Shown: positions 39,939 to 51,559 of the stretch, piece by piece
Layout: each line of letters starts with the position of its first letter
Numbering within the stretch: position 1 is the stretch's first letter
Assembly: GCF_036711975.1 (NCBI RefSeq)
Contig: NC_091971.1
Span: 7,757,501-7,821,500 of the forward strand
Source of the DNA: Onthophagus taurus
Taxonomy: Eukaryota > Arthropoda > Insecta > Coleoptera > Scarabaeidae
Reading direction: 5' to 3'
DNA length: 64,000 nucleotides
Notes under the pieces: generated by a model
What the model saw: the letters and a program-made list of their open reading frames with translations, nothing else
Told to the model about the DNA's origin: nothing
Database searches by the model: none
Translations under genes and position numbers: made by a program

Positions 39939-42900
39939 ATGGACGACGAACTCGATTTATTAGGCTTAAACGACTTGGATTTAATAAGAACTTTAGAACA
40001 ACGGAGTCTTGGTAATTGCAGAAAAGTCAAAGGATCTCCTTACGATCTACAAATACACGCTGAAGATGTGTTTATTCACAAACAATTTGATGAACTGGTA
40101 AAGTAACCAAAATTAAAGCATTCTTATTTTAATTAGTTTATGTTTAGAGATGTGATATTCCCGATATACCAAGATCTACATTTTTGATGGTATTTAGTCC
40201 TGATGGAACCAAAATTGCATCTACCCATGGAAATCATAACATTTACGTAACAGATTCTAGAACTGGAAAGAATATTCGCACTTTGTCCGGTCACCCAAGA
40301 ACTCCATGGTGCATTGCTTTTCATCCAACTTCTAATCAAATTCTAGCATCTGGATGTTTAGGGGGACAAGTACGCATTTGGGATCTTAGTGTATGTTATT
40401 TTAAAATACTTTATTTTTATCTAAGTGATTTTTTTTTATGTTTAAAAGTGCAAGAAAATACCTGGGTCATTGACTTTTGACAACAAAACTAACCTTACCC
40501 AATATCCTTAGCTGTATACTAAACTAACCTCATCCAACATGAAAGTTCATGTCTTTGCCTTATTTGTGTGGTTTTTATTTGTATCTCAAATTTATTAAAT
40601 ATACAGGGTGTTTCATGTTTTTGTATCAGGACTTTGATAGTTGATAGATCTTTTAAAATTAACACAAAAACTTTGAAAAAGCTTTGGAGATACAGGGTGT
40701 TCAAATTAAATTTTTACATTGATTTTTTTTATATTACAAGTGTATTTCAATAGATTCTATTTAAATTTGGTATACAGAGGGTTTTTGGCATGAGAAAGAC
40801 GATTATGGAGTCCGTTTTACTATAGCCGGTAGAGGGCGCTCTGTAACGTATTCTTTACAGATTAAAATAACCAACGATCTGGCAACGTCGCTTGCTTCGC
40901 TTCGCTTCTCTCTGGATAGGCCATCGCTATTCTTTTATACACGTCTGTTTGTCTCAGACATATACAGTAATCCACGACCAAGGTTTATATATAAAAGGTT
41001 GTCTAGGTTCGTACGCAACCATACTGCGCATTACGTCACATGTGGAAAATAATACCGCCAAGCAATTCAAATTAAACAAATGCATGGAGCACCACATGGC
41101 CATGAGGTTGCGTGTGCAATCCGTGATCGCTTACGTCACGAAACACTCCTGCTCTTGCCCCTCGCCCACAAACTAAAATCAAAGTATTGCAGCATAGGAA
41201 CTTAGACAACCTTTAATATATAAACCTTGATCCACGACCCCTTCGTCCTCCCATTTTAATCCATTTTGAATTAAAAGTATTATAAGCAAAAGCAAATCAA
41301 AACGCCGAAACTGTTTACAAACATTCACGTGTTTACAAACAATCGGTGTGTATCAATAGGACAGTTTTTTTTAACACATTGTGGCCTATCCAGAGAGGAG
41401 CGAAGCAAGCGACGTTGCCAGATCGTTGAAAATAACCATAACTTTTCTGACAGTATACTTTTTGAATAAAAATTCTTATTCTCTTGACTTTTTTGAACAA
41501 AAAGGGTCGTTTATCAAAATGCGCTAAAGTTGATCGTTTTCAAGATAATCTAGTTTTTATAATTCCATATAGATCAGTGTTTCTCAATCTTTTTGAATGA
41601 AATGCCCACTTTATTAGGTTCGCTTTATTTATCGCCCCTATAGTTGTTGAATAAAAATTGTATGTATAGTCAAAAAAGAAAGTAATATCATGTATGCCTT
41701 TAAAAACGAAAACTGCCGATTTTCGACGTTACTTTCTGAGTTGACTCCACATATAGGTTAATGTCAAAGGGTTAGTGTCAAAAAAATTAAATTTAAAACT
41801 AACAAAAATAAGTCTTTATTCTACTTTTACCATAAAAATATAAAAAAGGACCTAAATTACATTGAAAGTTTTAATGAGAACCTTGAGGTTGATGATTTTT
41901 CCACAACTTAGTAATATTAGGTTCTAATTTAGTGAGGAAGAGCCTTAAATCACCATTTTCGCAGATTTTTAAACGTTAATTATCTTTTAACATCTTAAAG
42001 TAATCAATATCTTTTTATTTCTTGTCAGGATGTTTTCTATTTAAATGTTCAACCATACGCGAAGGTTTCATTGCTTTATTGGAAAACACTTGATTACATA
42101 GTAAACACATTGGCAGTTGGCTGTTATGAGGCGAGGCAATAAAACCGTACTTTATGTACTCAACAGAGTATTGCCACTTCTTTTTCGCCGACATTATTGA
42201 ACTAATATATTTCAATTTAAAAAAAATCAATCTTGTAAGTAATAATTAAGTATTAACTTACCTCTGAGGAACAGAAAAAGGTGGGAATAAACAAGCTTAT
42301 TATTTAATATGTTGTACAAGAAAGTGTACAACGTACAACAATAAAACTAAACAAAGAACTGAATGTTTCTTTAATGCTTCCGCAGTTTTCTTTAAAATAA
42401 ATACACAAGTATTCTAAATGTTTTTGCCCCCCAAATACCGTTAATGAAATAATCGCCCCTAATAAATGCGTAATCGCCCCCTACTGCTACAAAAACCTGA
42501 AACACCTTATATTTACTTGAATCACAAAGTTTATAAGTACGATATTAATAACATTGAATTTGCTTTTATATAAAACATTATTAAAATTATCATTTTTTAT
42601 AGGGAGGGAGTGAAATATGGACATCAGACATAACATCAGTAATAGCATCAATAGCATTTCACCCCGACGATCGTCTACTGGTTATAGCTACATGTAACGA
42701 ACTTCACTTTTGGGATTGGACAAAACCGGAACCTTTTATGAGTGTTTCAACTGGTAATAGCAAAGAGAAGGTAACGCACACCTCTCAACAATTCCATAAT
42801 AATCTATGACATATGTTCGCCAGGTTCGTTACGTAGCTTTTAGCAAGGAAGGAACGAAATTGATTACGGGAATTTCTAACTGTCCCCAAATGCGATGGGA

Positions 42901-45900
42901 AAGAGTCAGAGCCCCCGTACCAATTTCGAGGCAAACCGAGGGCGCCGCGAATTCTTACAGACGAAGGATTACACCGAGATTAGTTACGGTTCCGGGTCCT
43001 CAAATTCCTTCCCCACCCACAACAACAACAACTACCACAACTACAGTAAATAGTAGTAATAATAACACCCCTAGGGAACCGTTGTCTACGGTTCCAGAAA
43101 GGGAAAGGAGGATAACGGCATGTTATCGAAATTTAGTGCGCGAATACGAGCTTTTGGTGCAACGATATCTTCAAGTATATCGCCCCCCAACAATGGTATT
43201 AATAAAAAAGGCGTTTATTTTAATTTCTATTTTATTTTTTTTATTTTAGATCGATCAAGGAACTGATCCAATGGAGGAAGAAATCGATCTTTCAGTTCTA
43301 ACAGGAGCAAGTCAATCCTCTTCAGCTTCAAACACCCCAATTCCAAACAACTCAACTTCTCCAACTCCCCCAAATACTAATGAATCAGAAAATGATCCCC
43401 AAGCTTCAACATCATCCGGTTTACGATCGATGACATCGACACCAAGGCGATACGGGTCATCAAAACCCATCTCGACAATCGGCACTCAAACGACTTCAAC
43501 GTTTTCATACAATTCATCAAGCACAGAAAGTATTCCTTCGACTTCTACGGCACCATCGCTTCCATTTCGTAGGCTCTCCGAAATGTTAATGGATCGATTG
43601 CATTCGCAAAATGCGGATGCGACCACGACGAATGAGACTGAATCGAATTCGACACAAACTGAAAATCCACGACGAATTTTGGTGATTAATGAGGTTCCCG
43701 CAAATAGTGCGACAAAAGATGTTGAAAGTCCCACTTTGAATTTGTGGTCGAATAAAGTTGTAATAAAGTGTAATAGTGAGAAAAGAAATGTTGAAGAGGA
43801 GGAGCCTAAACCGAGTACTTCAGGGTTTCAATCAAAATTAAAAACATTAAAAGCGCGCCCTAAATATGATCACAGTAGGAAAAGAACTTATTCTGGGTTA
43901 AAAAAGAATCGACGACCAGTTTGGGATACTTCAACTGATAGTAGTAGTACATCTGATGATGATGAATCATTTAGTAAAAGAAAATGTTCGGAAAATGTAC
44001 CAACAACATCTACATCAACAATAATCACTTCACCAGAAAATGATTCATCATCAAGACAACAACCATTAAATTTTAATCGAAAATTAGAAATACTCGTGAC
44101 CGATCTCTTACAAGTTGACCAACACAGAAATTGCCCTAACGCTGAAAATTCAGATCATTCAAGTAGAATTTGTAGCACTTGCGGGTTGAGAATACCCGAT
44201 TTTCGCCCATCTAATCAAAATACAGAACAATCAACACAAGATAATTCTAATTTAAGACCAACAGAAAGCGAAACGAACACATCTTCAACTCGATCAACAA
44301 TTGGAGTTGCTTTAAAACCAATAATAAGACCATCATCTCCCAGATCTTTACCCCGACCTCCTAATCACCGATTCTTTTCTCATCGTTACTCCGCGTTTAA
44401 CCCAACGAGAGTTATGCCAATCCGATACGGGAACAGATTATCATTGCAACGTTCGCCAAGACCGGCTTCGCCATCTCGAAGAAATTGGTGGAGATCATTT
44501 CACGCGTTTAATCGTAGCAGGAGTTTCGCATCCGATGAATTAATTAATTACTCTGAAAGAACGAACGAAGAGGATACGCAAGAACCGGTTGTACCTCCCC
44601 CTAATTTTCACCCCTTCGATCCACCACCAGAATTTGCAACTATTAACCCCGAAAATATCGGAATTGGAAATATGTACTCAAATATAGTTCAAGAATTAGA
44701 ATCGAGTTTAAACGATGTGAGGAATTTAAGACCTGGAAATCGTTTGGGCGAAACTTCCGATATGTTGAGTAGTTTCTCTGAGAGATTAGAAAGTATTATG
44801 AATCAATCAAACGCAATTTTAAGAAATTTAAGAACGTCCATTGAAACTTTAACCCCCGAGCGAAATAACACAAACAATCCCTCTACAACCAATCAAAACA
44901 CCAACCCTAATAACTCAAACGCTTCGTCTCAATCAAGTGAACCTCAAGTACATTTTAGCGATGAATCATTTTATTTAAGGGATCAAAACAATGATCCCCC
45001 TTTAAACTCGTCTAATTTATTAGATGAAGCCGAAAATATTTTTGCAAATCAAAGAGCCGCTGTGGCCGATCATACTTATCCAGTTAACTCGAGAAATTCA
45101 AACCGAGGAATACGCTATATGAGTCCATTAATGGCTTCTTTACATTTAACCGTGTCGCATATACAGCGTCAAGCGAGATTATTAAGATTACAAGTTGAGA
45201 GTATTGAGAGAATCGACCGCGCTATGTTAGAGGTGGCTCAATTACAAATGTTAAGGCAAATGTTTACCGAGTTACAAAGACATTTTCGATCGAGGGGAGA
45301 AAATCGTCACGCCGTTTCGAGCGTGCGACAAATGATGGCTGGTGCTCGAATAAGCGATTCAAGCCCGTACGATTCGCCGGAAGAAAATTCAAATTCCCAA
45401 AATAGTTCTTCGGAGGGACCATCAAGAAGTAGTACAAACGTGGGGGAACAAACTTCTTCCTCAACTCAACAAAGAGTACCAAGAAAAAATTTTCCTAGGT
45501 GTATATTTTTAATGCATCGTAATTTAAGGAGGGGCCCAGTTGGAAATATCCTTCATAGAAGGTTGTATTCGCGAGATCGATTGTTAAGGAGGCAATTATT
45601 TAGGAGGGGATTTAATTGCCGAACGCTTTTACAACAATCTTCTGTTGATCTGCTTCGACAAAATAACGGAACCCCAAATACGGCATCGATGGAGATTTTA
45701 CGTACGTTGATACGGAGGTTGGAATTTTTTTTAATGGAGCACGGTCAGAACATTGGGATAGTTGTGAGTCCAACTAGGAGCCCGGTTGTGACTCACCGCG
45801 AAGAATTCGCTTTAGTATTTCGATTAAACGATTGTAGAATGCGAATTATTTCCCACATCGGATTTAATCACTCAATAAATCGCCAATCAACGGGTGTAAC

Positions 45901-47694
45901 CGCGGATGGGGCGTCAAGATTTAGCGCGAGAGATATTTTGACGACTTCAGTTGAGCGGTTAATTCGTTACATCATGTTTTCAAGCAACCAAAGTTATATG
46001 AGACCACTCATTTCGGATATCTTAGATTTATCGCTTTTATTATCGGAAATCCTTTTATTACAAATAGTTGACTCAATCCCCCCACCATCAGGAATGAATT
46101 TAGACACCGAAAGAGAGAGTTTATCCGTTAGAATCGATCTTATGTGTAGTCGAATGTTGAGTCGAATCAACGATAACTCTCAAGCGCTTAGTCGGAGTTT
46201 AAGATTCACCAGATTAGCGGTGAGACAAGCTTCGAACGCTTTAAATCAAACATATCGAGCAAGAAGGAACGCAATGTTGCCTTCTTCGTTTAGAGATCCA
46301 AGAAGGACTTTATTAGAGGAGATACACACGTGTTTAAGGAATATTCGGAGACACGAAACTCTTCCGCCCGGAAGTACTAGTAATCAATTATCGACGAGTG
46401 ATTGGTTCCAAACTATTCAAAGATTAATTAGTAGGCATAGAAATGAAGCTCTTGGGACCGATCAACCGAGTACGAGCGGAATAAATCTTTCAATCAATCA
46501 AAGTAGTAATTTAAGTAATAATGTTTCTAATAATTCCGGAAGTGAATCTCAAAATAATCAAAATAATCGTCCTCAAGTCACTTCTACGAGTGCTAATAAC
46601 GAAGTTTTGAGTAGCGATGATGATAATAATAATTCAGACCAACCTCAATCTCCGGCTGAAACTAGTTCTGAAAGAACGTTGGGGTACTTCTCCCCCAACA
46701 CAATTTTTCCACGATCAAGAACAACCGGGAATTTTTTTAATATACTTAACGACGACGATTCCTCGTCCACAAATAACAACGGCTCCCCTCGTACGAGATA
46801 TTGGAATGCCCCTATCATTCAAGTCAATGATGAACCGATCACGCAATTTCCTCAATATCAATCTTTTCAATCGTATTTAACGAATCGGCAAAGAATGTCG
46901 GAGCGTTTTGCTGAACTCCGAACTTATCCCGTCGCCGGTCTTTTTAGACCCAGATTTCTTCATCCTCTTTATTCCGGACCAATCGATAATGATTTAGATG
47001 AAAGCGTGCGCGAACAACTTTACGATACTTCCGATATGCTGACTCCAGTTACTCCCAATCATCGAATACAAGTTTGGGATTTTTCACAAAATGTTATCCC
47101 AAACATTAACGATCGTAAGAAATAATTTTAATAATAACCAAAATAATTAATTAATATTTTTTTATATATATAGCTTTAAGAAACATGGTGGTAAATGAAT
47201 GCAAGATCCATAACGACGCGAGTGTTGATATTGCTAGTGATGGAAGTATTTTGGTTACTTTGTTACCTACCGGTGGTTATTTAAACGCGACAACTCGATT
47301 AGGTGAGTTAAATTAATTGTTTTGTTAAAAATTATTTTTGTTTGTTTTAGGGGTTTACAGTCTTGAATGGGAAACGCTGGGTCAACGTTTATATGTAGCA
47401 GATTTAGAACAAAACGCAGTTTCCGTTTCATTATCCCCGCTAAATCGTCATTTAGTGGTTGGATTATCTGCGAGAAGAGTATCGATAGTTCCAAGCGAGC
47501 GATGGATAATGGCCCGAATTTTTGCGTTGGATGATAAAAGGAATACTTCGAATCAATTGGTTTCGACGAGGGAGGTGGCTCAAATCAGAGAACCAAACTC
47601 GTTAAAAAGCGTTAATTGTATTCGTTGGCTTCCGGTTTCTGGTCAAGGTTTGGTTTATGGAACAAATACGGGCCAGTTAAGAATTTTGACGTAA
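39939..47694 (+). CDS. Ambra1: AMBRA1, autophagy and CUL4-DDB1 adaptor protein
   Basis: Scaffold for Beclin-1/VPS34 and ULK1 in autophagy, and in vertebrates the DDB1-CUL4 receptor that degrades D-type cyclins. Seven exons join in frame: 39,939-40,097, 40,148-40,390, 42,603-42,770, 42,824-43,195, 43,250-47,114, 47,174-47,302 and 47,351-47,694, about 1,759 residues; human AMBRA1 has 1,298. Residues about 54-200 are WD40 blades: [49 protein letters not shown], then LHFWDW. The last about 150 residues return to WD40: [35 protein letters not shown] and the end [18 protein letters not shown]. This split propeller is the AMBRA1 hallmark. The 3.9-kb fifth exon codes for a Ser/Asn/Thr-rich, mostly disordered middle. 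It contains two TQT motifs, STIGTQTTS and NSTQTENP, which resemble the dynein light chain-binding motifs of AMBRA1. The 2.2-kb second intron holds two hAT elements. The gene appears intact. Confidence 0.96.
40443..40545 (+). repeat. Small dispersed repeat in AMBRA1 intron 2
   Basis: GGTCATTGACTTTTGACAAC is followed by AAAACTAACCTTACCCAATA and ACTAAACTAACCTCATCCAA. The pattern of AAACTAACC blocks after TTGACATTTG-like words matches positions 60-150 of the window, so this seems a relative of the 1-165 and 51.5-kb element. Confidence 0.4.
40600..40855 (+). repeat. Unclassified transposon debris with two ACAGGGTGTT words
   Basis: TACAGGGTGTTTCATG occurs at about 40,603 and GATACAGGGTGTTCAAAT at about 40,691. 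These words resemble ends of insect DNA transposons. The part from 40,780, with GGTAGAGGGCGCTC, also looks transposon-derived. No boundaries or coding parts can be set. Confidence 0.35.
40872..41428. mobile_element. 557-bp non-autonomous hAT-type element with intact 8-bp target duplication
   Basis: Both ends carry the 8-bp direct repeat AAAATAAC (40,864-40,871 and 41,429-41,436). The termini are CAACGATCTGGCAACGTCGC and its inverted match GCGACGTTGCCAGATCGTTG; the inverted repeats run about 47 bp, with a 5-bp TTCGC duplication in the left arm. The interior has one 94-codon open frame on the + strand without known motif. An 8-bp duplication with CA...TG ends fits hAT (or possibly P-like) elements. 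The perfect duplication suggests a recent insertion. It sits in the AMBRA1 second intron. Confidence 0.88.
41574..42515 (-). mobile_element. Internally deleted hAT (Charlie/ZBED-type) element
   Basis: The left end CAGTGTTTCTCAATC matches the consensus terminus of Charlie-type hAT elements, and the right end near 42,510 (ACCTGAAACACC) is a poor inverted match. On the minus strand, 42,015-42,195 encodes a BED-finger-like start: [15 protein letters not shown], then [20 protein letters not shown] and [10 protein letters not shown]. About 50 bp later, 41,870-41,965 encodes [20 protein letters not shown] followed by KNHQPQGSH and a stop, which corresponds to the very C-terminus of ZBED/hAT-Charlie transposases. 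The DDE catalytic part between is missing. It is a deletion derivative in AMBRA1 intron 2, orientation opposite to the gene. Confidence 0.85.
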
Positions 47695-47943
47695 TCTGAA
47701 CAAAGAGGATTTTTTTATTTAATTGAAGTGATAAATTTTATTTTGGGTTGATTTAAAGAAAAATAAGAAAGGTTGTCGTTTTATTAAGTACATATTTCTT
47801 TTTAAATACGAATATAATGATAACAGTTTTGAATCTGATGGAAAGTATGTATATTATAAGATGGTATGATGATGAAGAAGCATTTAAATTCTGCGAGATT
47901 TTAGTTTCCTTTTTAATTTTACGTTCTTTCATACGTATTCAAT

Positions 47944-47949
47944 AATAAA
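47944..47949 (+). promoter_or_regulatory. Candidate polyadenylation signal of AMBRA1
   Basis: AATAAA lies 250 bp after the AMBRA1 stop codon in AT-rich sequence. A second AATAAA follows at about 47,967. Confidence 0.5.
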
Positions 47950-48144
47950 TTATTAATTCGTTTCAAAATAAATTAATTTCAAGTGGGAAAATTAAGTATT
48001 AAGTTTTTTTTTCAAAAGAAATACCATCACTTCTAATAGTTTTGTTTATATTTTGAAAGTATATGTGATTTAATAAATGTAACTTGTTGTAATTAACAAA
48101 AAATATAAATATTTCATAAGCATTATTTAATTTTTTTTCTCTTA

Positions 48145-48178
48145 ACAATAGAACTAACACTAAACCTAAATCTAGAAA
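48145..48178 (-). repeat. CTAGAACTAACACT-type simple repeat
   Basis: AGAACTAACACTAAACCTAA followed by ATCTAGAAACATTCG is the reverse-complement form of the repeat at 6.3 and 24.2 kb. It abuts the R1-like relic that starts immediately downstream. Confidence 0.65.
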
Positions 48179-49500
48179 CATTCGTCGCACCGGAGGTCCT
48201 CATGAATATGTTTAACTGCTACGTGCAGAACGGAGAAAGATCGGGTGGATTGACCAACACACAATATGGTTTCCACAATGGACACTCAACTGACCACGCC
48301 ATCCATGATTGACACTTTCCAAAGAGCGCAGAGTCAATCATTTTTCTAGATCCGTTCTTTCATTCTTCAACACAGCGCGATGGGCAGAGATCATCCTCCT
48401 GGCTCTTCAACAAGATTTTTTCCGATAGAATCATTATATACGACACCAATGAGGGCCAAAATACTAGGAAGATGACGTATGGGGTGTCCCGTGGCTTTGG
48501 AACGTGTTCTATGACGGCATTCTAATAATATTCATGACGAAAAATACTTACATGATAGGATACGCCGATGACCTAGCTGCCGTAGTTCTTGCCAGAGAAA
48601 TATGAGAACTACAGCTAAAAATCAATGGCACTATGAGACGAATACTTAGCTGGACGAGCAATCGCGGGTTGAAAAATCGCAAAAAACAGAGGCAGCAACG
48701 AAATCACCACCGTGACAACGCTAAAGTATCTGTGTGTCTATCGACAGCAGTCACCTTTGTGAAATATATACAGGCGATCTGCAATAAGGCCGCACGAGTA
48801 GTTCAATCCCACTCAACCCCTTAAGGACCAGACCCGAGATATCTCGGAACATACTATATGTATTTGAAAAATAATTGGTCCTTAAGAGATTGGAGATGGC
48901 AAACGTTGGTGGGACTACGGCATCAAACAGAAAGCTGCTGATGGAAGTCACCCACTCCATATTGCTATACGGCAGTGAGGTTTTGTCAACGGCAGTCGGA
49001 CTTTCCGTGTGGAGGCACCTGAAAGTGATCCAACACACAGAGGCGGTCTGCGTAGCCAGCGCCTACAGAACCGTCTACGGTTTTAATGATGGCTAGAGTA
49101 ATCCCAATAGACCTGCTTGCACAAGAGAAAAGACGAAGATGGGATGCCAGGACCAATCCAGAATCGAAGAGGCAGATTGCAAAGCGCACCCGTCAAGCCT
49201 GGCAGGAACGATGGGATCAGGACCTAACCCAGTTTCCCACCGGCCACGGGTGAAAAGGTATTAATAATAAATACCTTTATACCATTGGAAAGGTGGATAG
49301 CGCAGCATGCTGGTACTTAGACTTCTTTCACTGCCAGAGGTGGATACAGCTAAGGCGGAAGCTAATTGAAAAAGTCGGGCTAATAACACCAGAGACCGTG
49401 GAGATCACCATAAACAGCCACGAAACTTCCTGGGGCGCCATTAGTGTGTTTGTGTCCTCAAAACCAAGAAGGCGGAAATGGACGAGATAGATAGCGCGCG
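48175..49500 (+). mobile_element. R1/jockey-like non-LTR retrotransposon relic (reverse transcriptase to C-terminus)
   Basis: Fragments in several frames line up with one ORF2 protein. About 48,260 reads TNTQYGFHNGHSTDHAI; about 48,425 reads DRIIIYDTNEGQNTRKMTYG; about 48,560 reads IGYADDLAAVVLA, the catalytic YADD box; about 48,890 on reads NVGGTTASNRKLLMEVTHSI and then LLYGSEV. About 49,055-49,250 reads ASAYRTV, then PIDLLAQEKRR-like and RQAWQERWDQDL. The tail at 49,290-49,490 includes CQRWIQLRRKLIEKVG and ETSWGAISVFV. Stops and frameshifts are frequent and a piece is missing near 48,820. The upstream endonuclease is absent. This is a 5'-truncated, inactive copy between AMBRA1 and NUFIP. 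Confidence 0.88.
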
Positions 49501-49740
49501 CTGCTGTGTAATTGCACAAACGCATCTCTGAAGAGTGGAAGACAGAGGGGGTGCATCCATGAGTTCTGAAGAACCCCCCCTTCCATTGTGGTGAGTTATG
49601 GTTAAAAACACATATTTGTAACACATTTATTGGTGCTTCCCTCAGCAGCCAAATCTATTCTTGAGAACAGTCAGAATTAATATTTTCCATAACAAATGTG
49701 ATAAAGGTATCATAAAAACAAGGATTGTAAGACACATTTT

Positions 49741-49746
49741 TTTATT
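49741..49746 (-). promoter_or_regulatory. Polyadenylation signal of the NUFIP-like gene
   Basis: On the minus strand AATAAA lies about 15 bp after the NUFIP-like stop codon. Confidence 0.6.
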
Positions 49747-49760
49747 AAATTACAAAAATA

Positions 49761-50972
49761 TTATTCTTTTTGAAAAAAATTATTCTTAACAATATAGTTA
49801 ACACACTGCAAAACTACATTTCTTTCATGCCTTATATCATTCTCCAACAACCCTTCCAATAAAGTTCTTTTCCTCCTTTTAAATTTACGTTGCAAAAATG
49901 GCACTGAATTTTCAGGTTTATTCACCTTCTCACATTTATTATTTCTTTTTCTATTTCGTTTTAATTTAACTTTTTTCTCCTCCAATATCTTGGTATTAAC
50001 TTCATCGTCTTTTCGTTTAATTTTTTCCTCAACAGGAGCTTCGTCATCACTAATACTTCTGATTACCTTAATTGTTTCATTTTCTTTTTTAATTTCTAAT
50101 TGATTATTTAAAGATTGTTTCTTAATTTCCGTGTCAGATTCATCACTAGAATTATAAGCACCCATCAAAGCTCCTAATGCATTATTTAAAACTATTTTAT
50201 TAGATTTATCGATTACTTTTTCTTCATCCCATTCAGTATCATCAAAATGTTCTTCCTTTTTTTCAGTGATAATTAACGAGGAAGTTCCTCTAAATGGAAA
50301 CATTGTCCCATTCCAATCAGATTTATCATCGATTAGAGATTCTTTTTTGGGGTTTTGATTAAGTTTATTTTTTCTTTTTGGGAATTTATTGGGTGTTTTA
50401 TTATGAAGTATTGTTTGATTATCTTTAAATTTTGAATGTGGAGGTTTTTGTACTAAAAAAAAAATTAATTAGTATATATTTTTGAATTAATATATAAACG
50501 TACATCTTGTTTGATTTTTCCTCCCAAATCTATCTTTAGAAACACCGAGTTTTTCGCCTCTTTGCAGTAACTTTTCTTGTTGTAATCTCCGTTTTTCAAT
50601 GTTTTCTTTTGAGGGATATTTCCGTTTTCTGTCCTCAATCCATTTTTGGATATCTTCAGGTGTTGAAATATTTCTAATTTTGTCGTATAAACCGGTGCTG
50701 TGTTGCAGCGCGATGTGTTTGCCAACAATTTTTTCATGTGCTGTAAATGTACATCCGTCTATTTTACAAGTAACATGTTCAGACATGTGCTTTTGATAAC
50801 TATTTTGGTCGTTAAATTGCCTATCACATGTATCACACGATAATTCGTCAGAATTTGTTTGTTCTTCATAATAATAATCATCTTCGTAATCATAGTCTTC
50901 AAATTCTTGTTCATCTGAAAGACAATCATCTTCTGATACTTCTTCGTTTCGTTCGATATCATTACTCCAATC
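49761..50972 (-). CDS. Nufip: NUFIP1-like nuclear FMRP-interacting protein (5' end unresolved)
   Basis: NUFIP1 is an RNA-binding zinc-finger protein that helps assemble box C/D snoRNPs with R2TP and ZNHIT3; in mammals it has also been reported as a ribophagy receptor. Two exons are seen on the minus strand, 50,972-50,514 and 50,452-49,761, separated by a 61-bp intron, about 383 residues together. The first begins after an acceptor (GTTAATAG) with an acidic stretch, then a C2H2 finger CDTCDRQFNDQNSYQKHMSE, then CKIDGCTFTAHEKIVGKHI, then the NUFIP signature STPEDIQKWIEDRKRKYPSK. The C-terminus contains LLEGLLENDIRHERNVVLQC, the conserved NUFIP end. No start ATG exists in the first exon before the finger, so at least one upstream exon is missing. 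A candidate donor (ACTAAC|GTAAGT) at 51,139 with an open frame behind it would fit, but I cannot place the start codon. Confidence 0.88.
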
Positions 50973-50979
50973 CTATTAA

Positions 50980-51555
50980 CAGAGGCAAGTTATTTCTTTG
51001 CTTAATTAATAATTTATATATATATAATTTTTTGAGAATCGAAGAAATAATTCAAAGCTGAACTGTTCAACTAGAAGTTACTGACTCAACATTAATAAAC
51101 GTGTTATAGCTTAGTGAAAAAATTAAACTGCAACTTACGTTAGTGTATATCCCAGATATTTTTAATGAGCGGCTTTCTTGCAAAAAGAAAAATTTTTGCT
51201 TTTTCGCACTTGATTCAACGAAAATGTTTATTAAATAGATTAAGTCCTTAATTGAAATTAATTAATATATAATTAAGTGAATATTATCAATAAGGGACTA
51301 ACAAAAACTATTTTATAAAACCAATATTTCACTAAATACAAGGTATCGCACGATGATGGTTATTGAAAATATTTGGAGGTGTTTTTAAACATTATTTAAG
51401 GCAATATCAAAACAAACTAGTGAATGCTGGAGTTAAATGCCGAATACATGCACATTTGCAGCATTCGAGTCATGAACTCGTCTTTTGTGACGAAAATGAG
51501 CAATGACTTCCAGATAAAGGTTAGTTTTGCTTACAAATGTACAATCAACTCTGAC
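50980..51555. other. Upstream region of the NUFIP-like gene
   Basis: An in-phase open stretch on the minus strand (about 51,139-51,230), ending in a good donor, may be an upstream NUFIP exon; it reads SLKISGIYTN at its end. From about 51,480 the sequence turns into the flank of the minisatellite, with GGTTAGTTTTGCTTACAAAT. Confidence 0.35.
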
Positions 51556-51559
51556 AGAA

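Noticed and set aside
40892..41176. 94-codon open frame within the hAT-type element as a transposase
   Set aside because: It is much too short, shows no BED finger or hAT dimerisation motif, and lies in a 557-bp non-autonomous element.
42806..43249. Separate gene starting at 42,806
   Set aside because: It is AMBRA1 exon 4 read through its donor at 43,195 into the intron.
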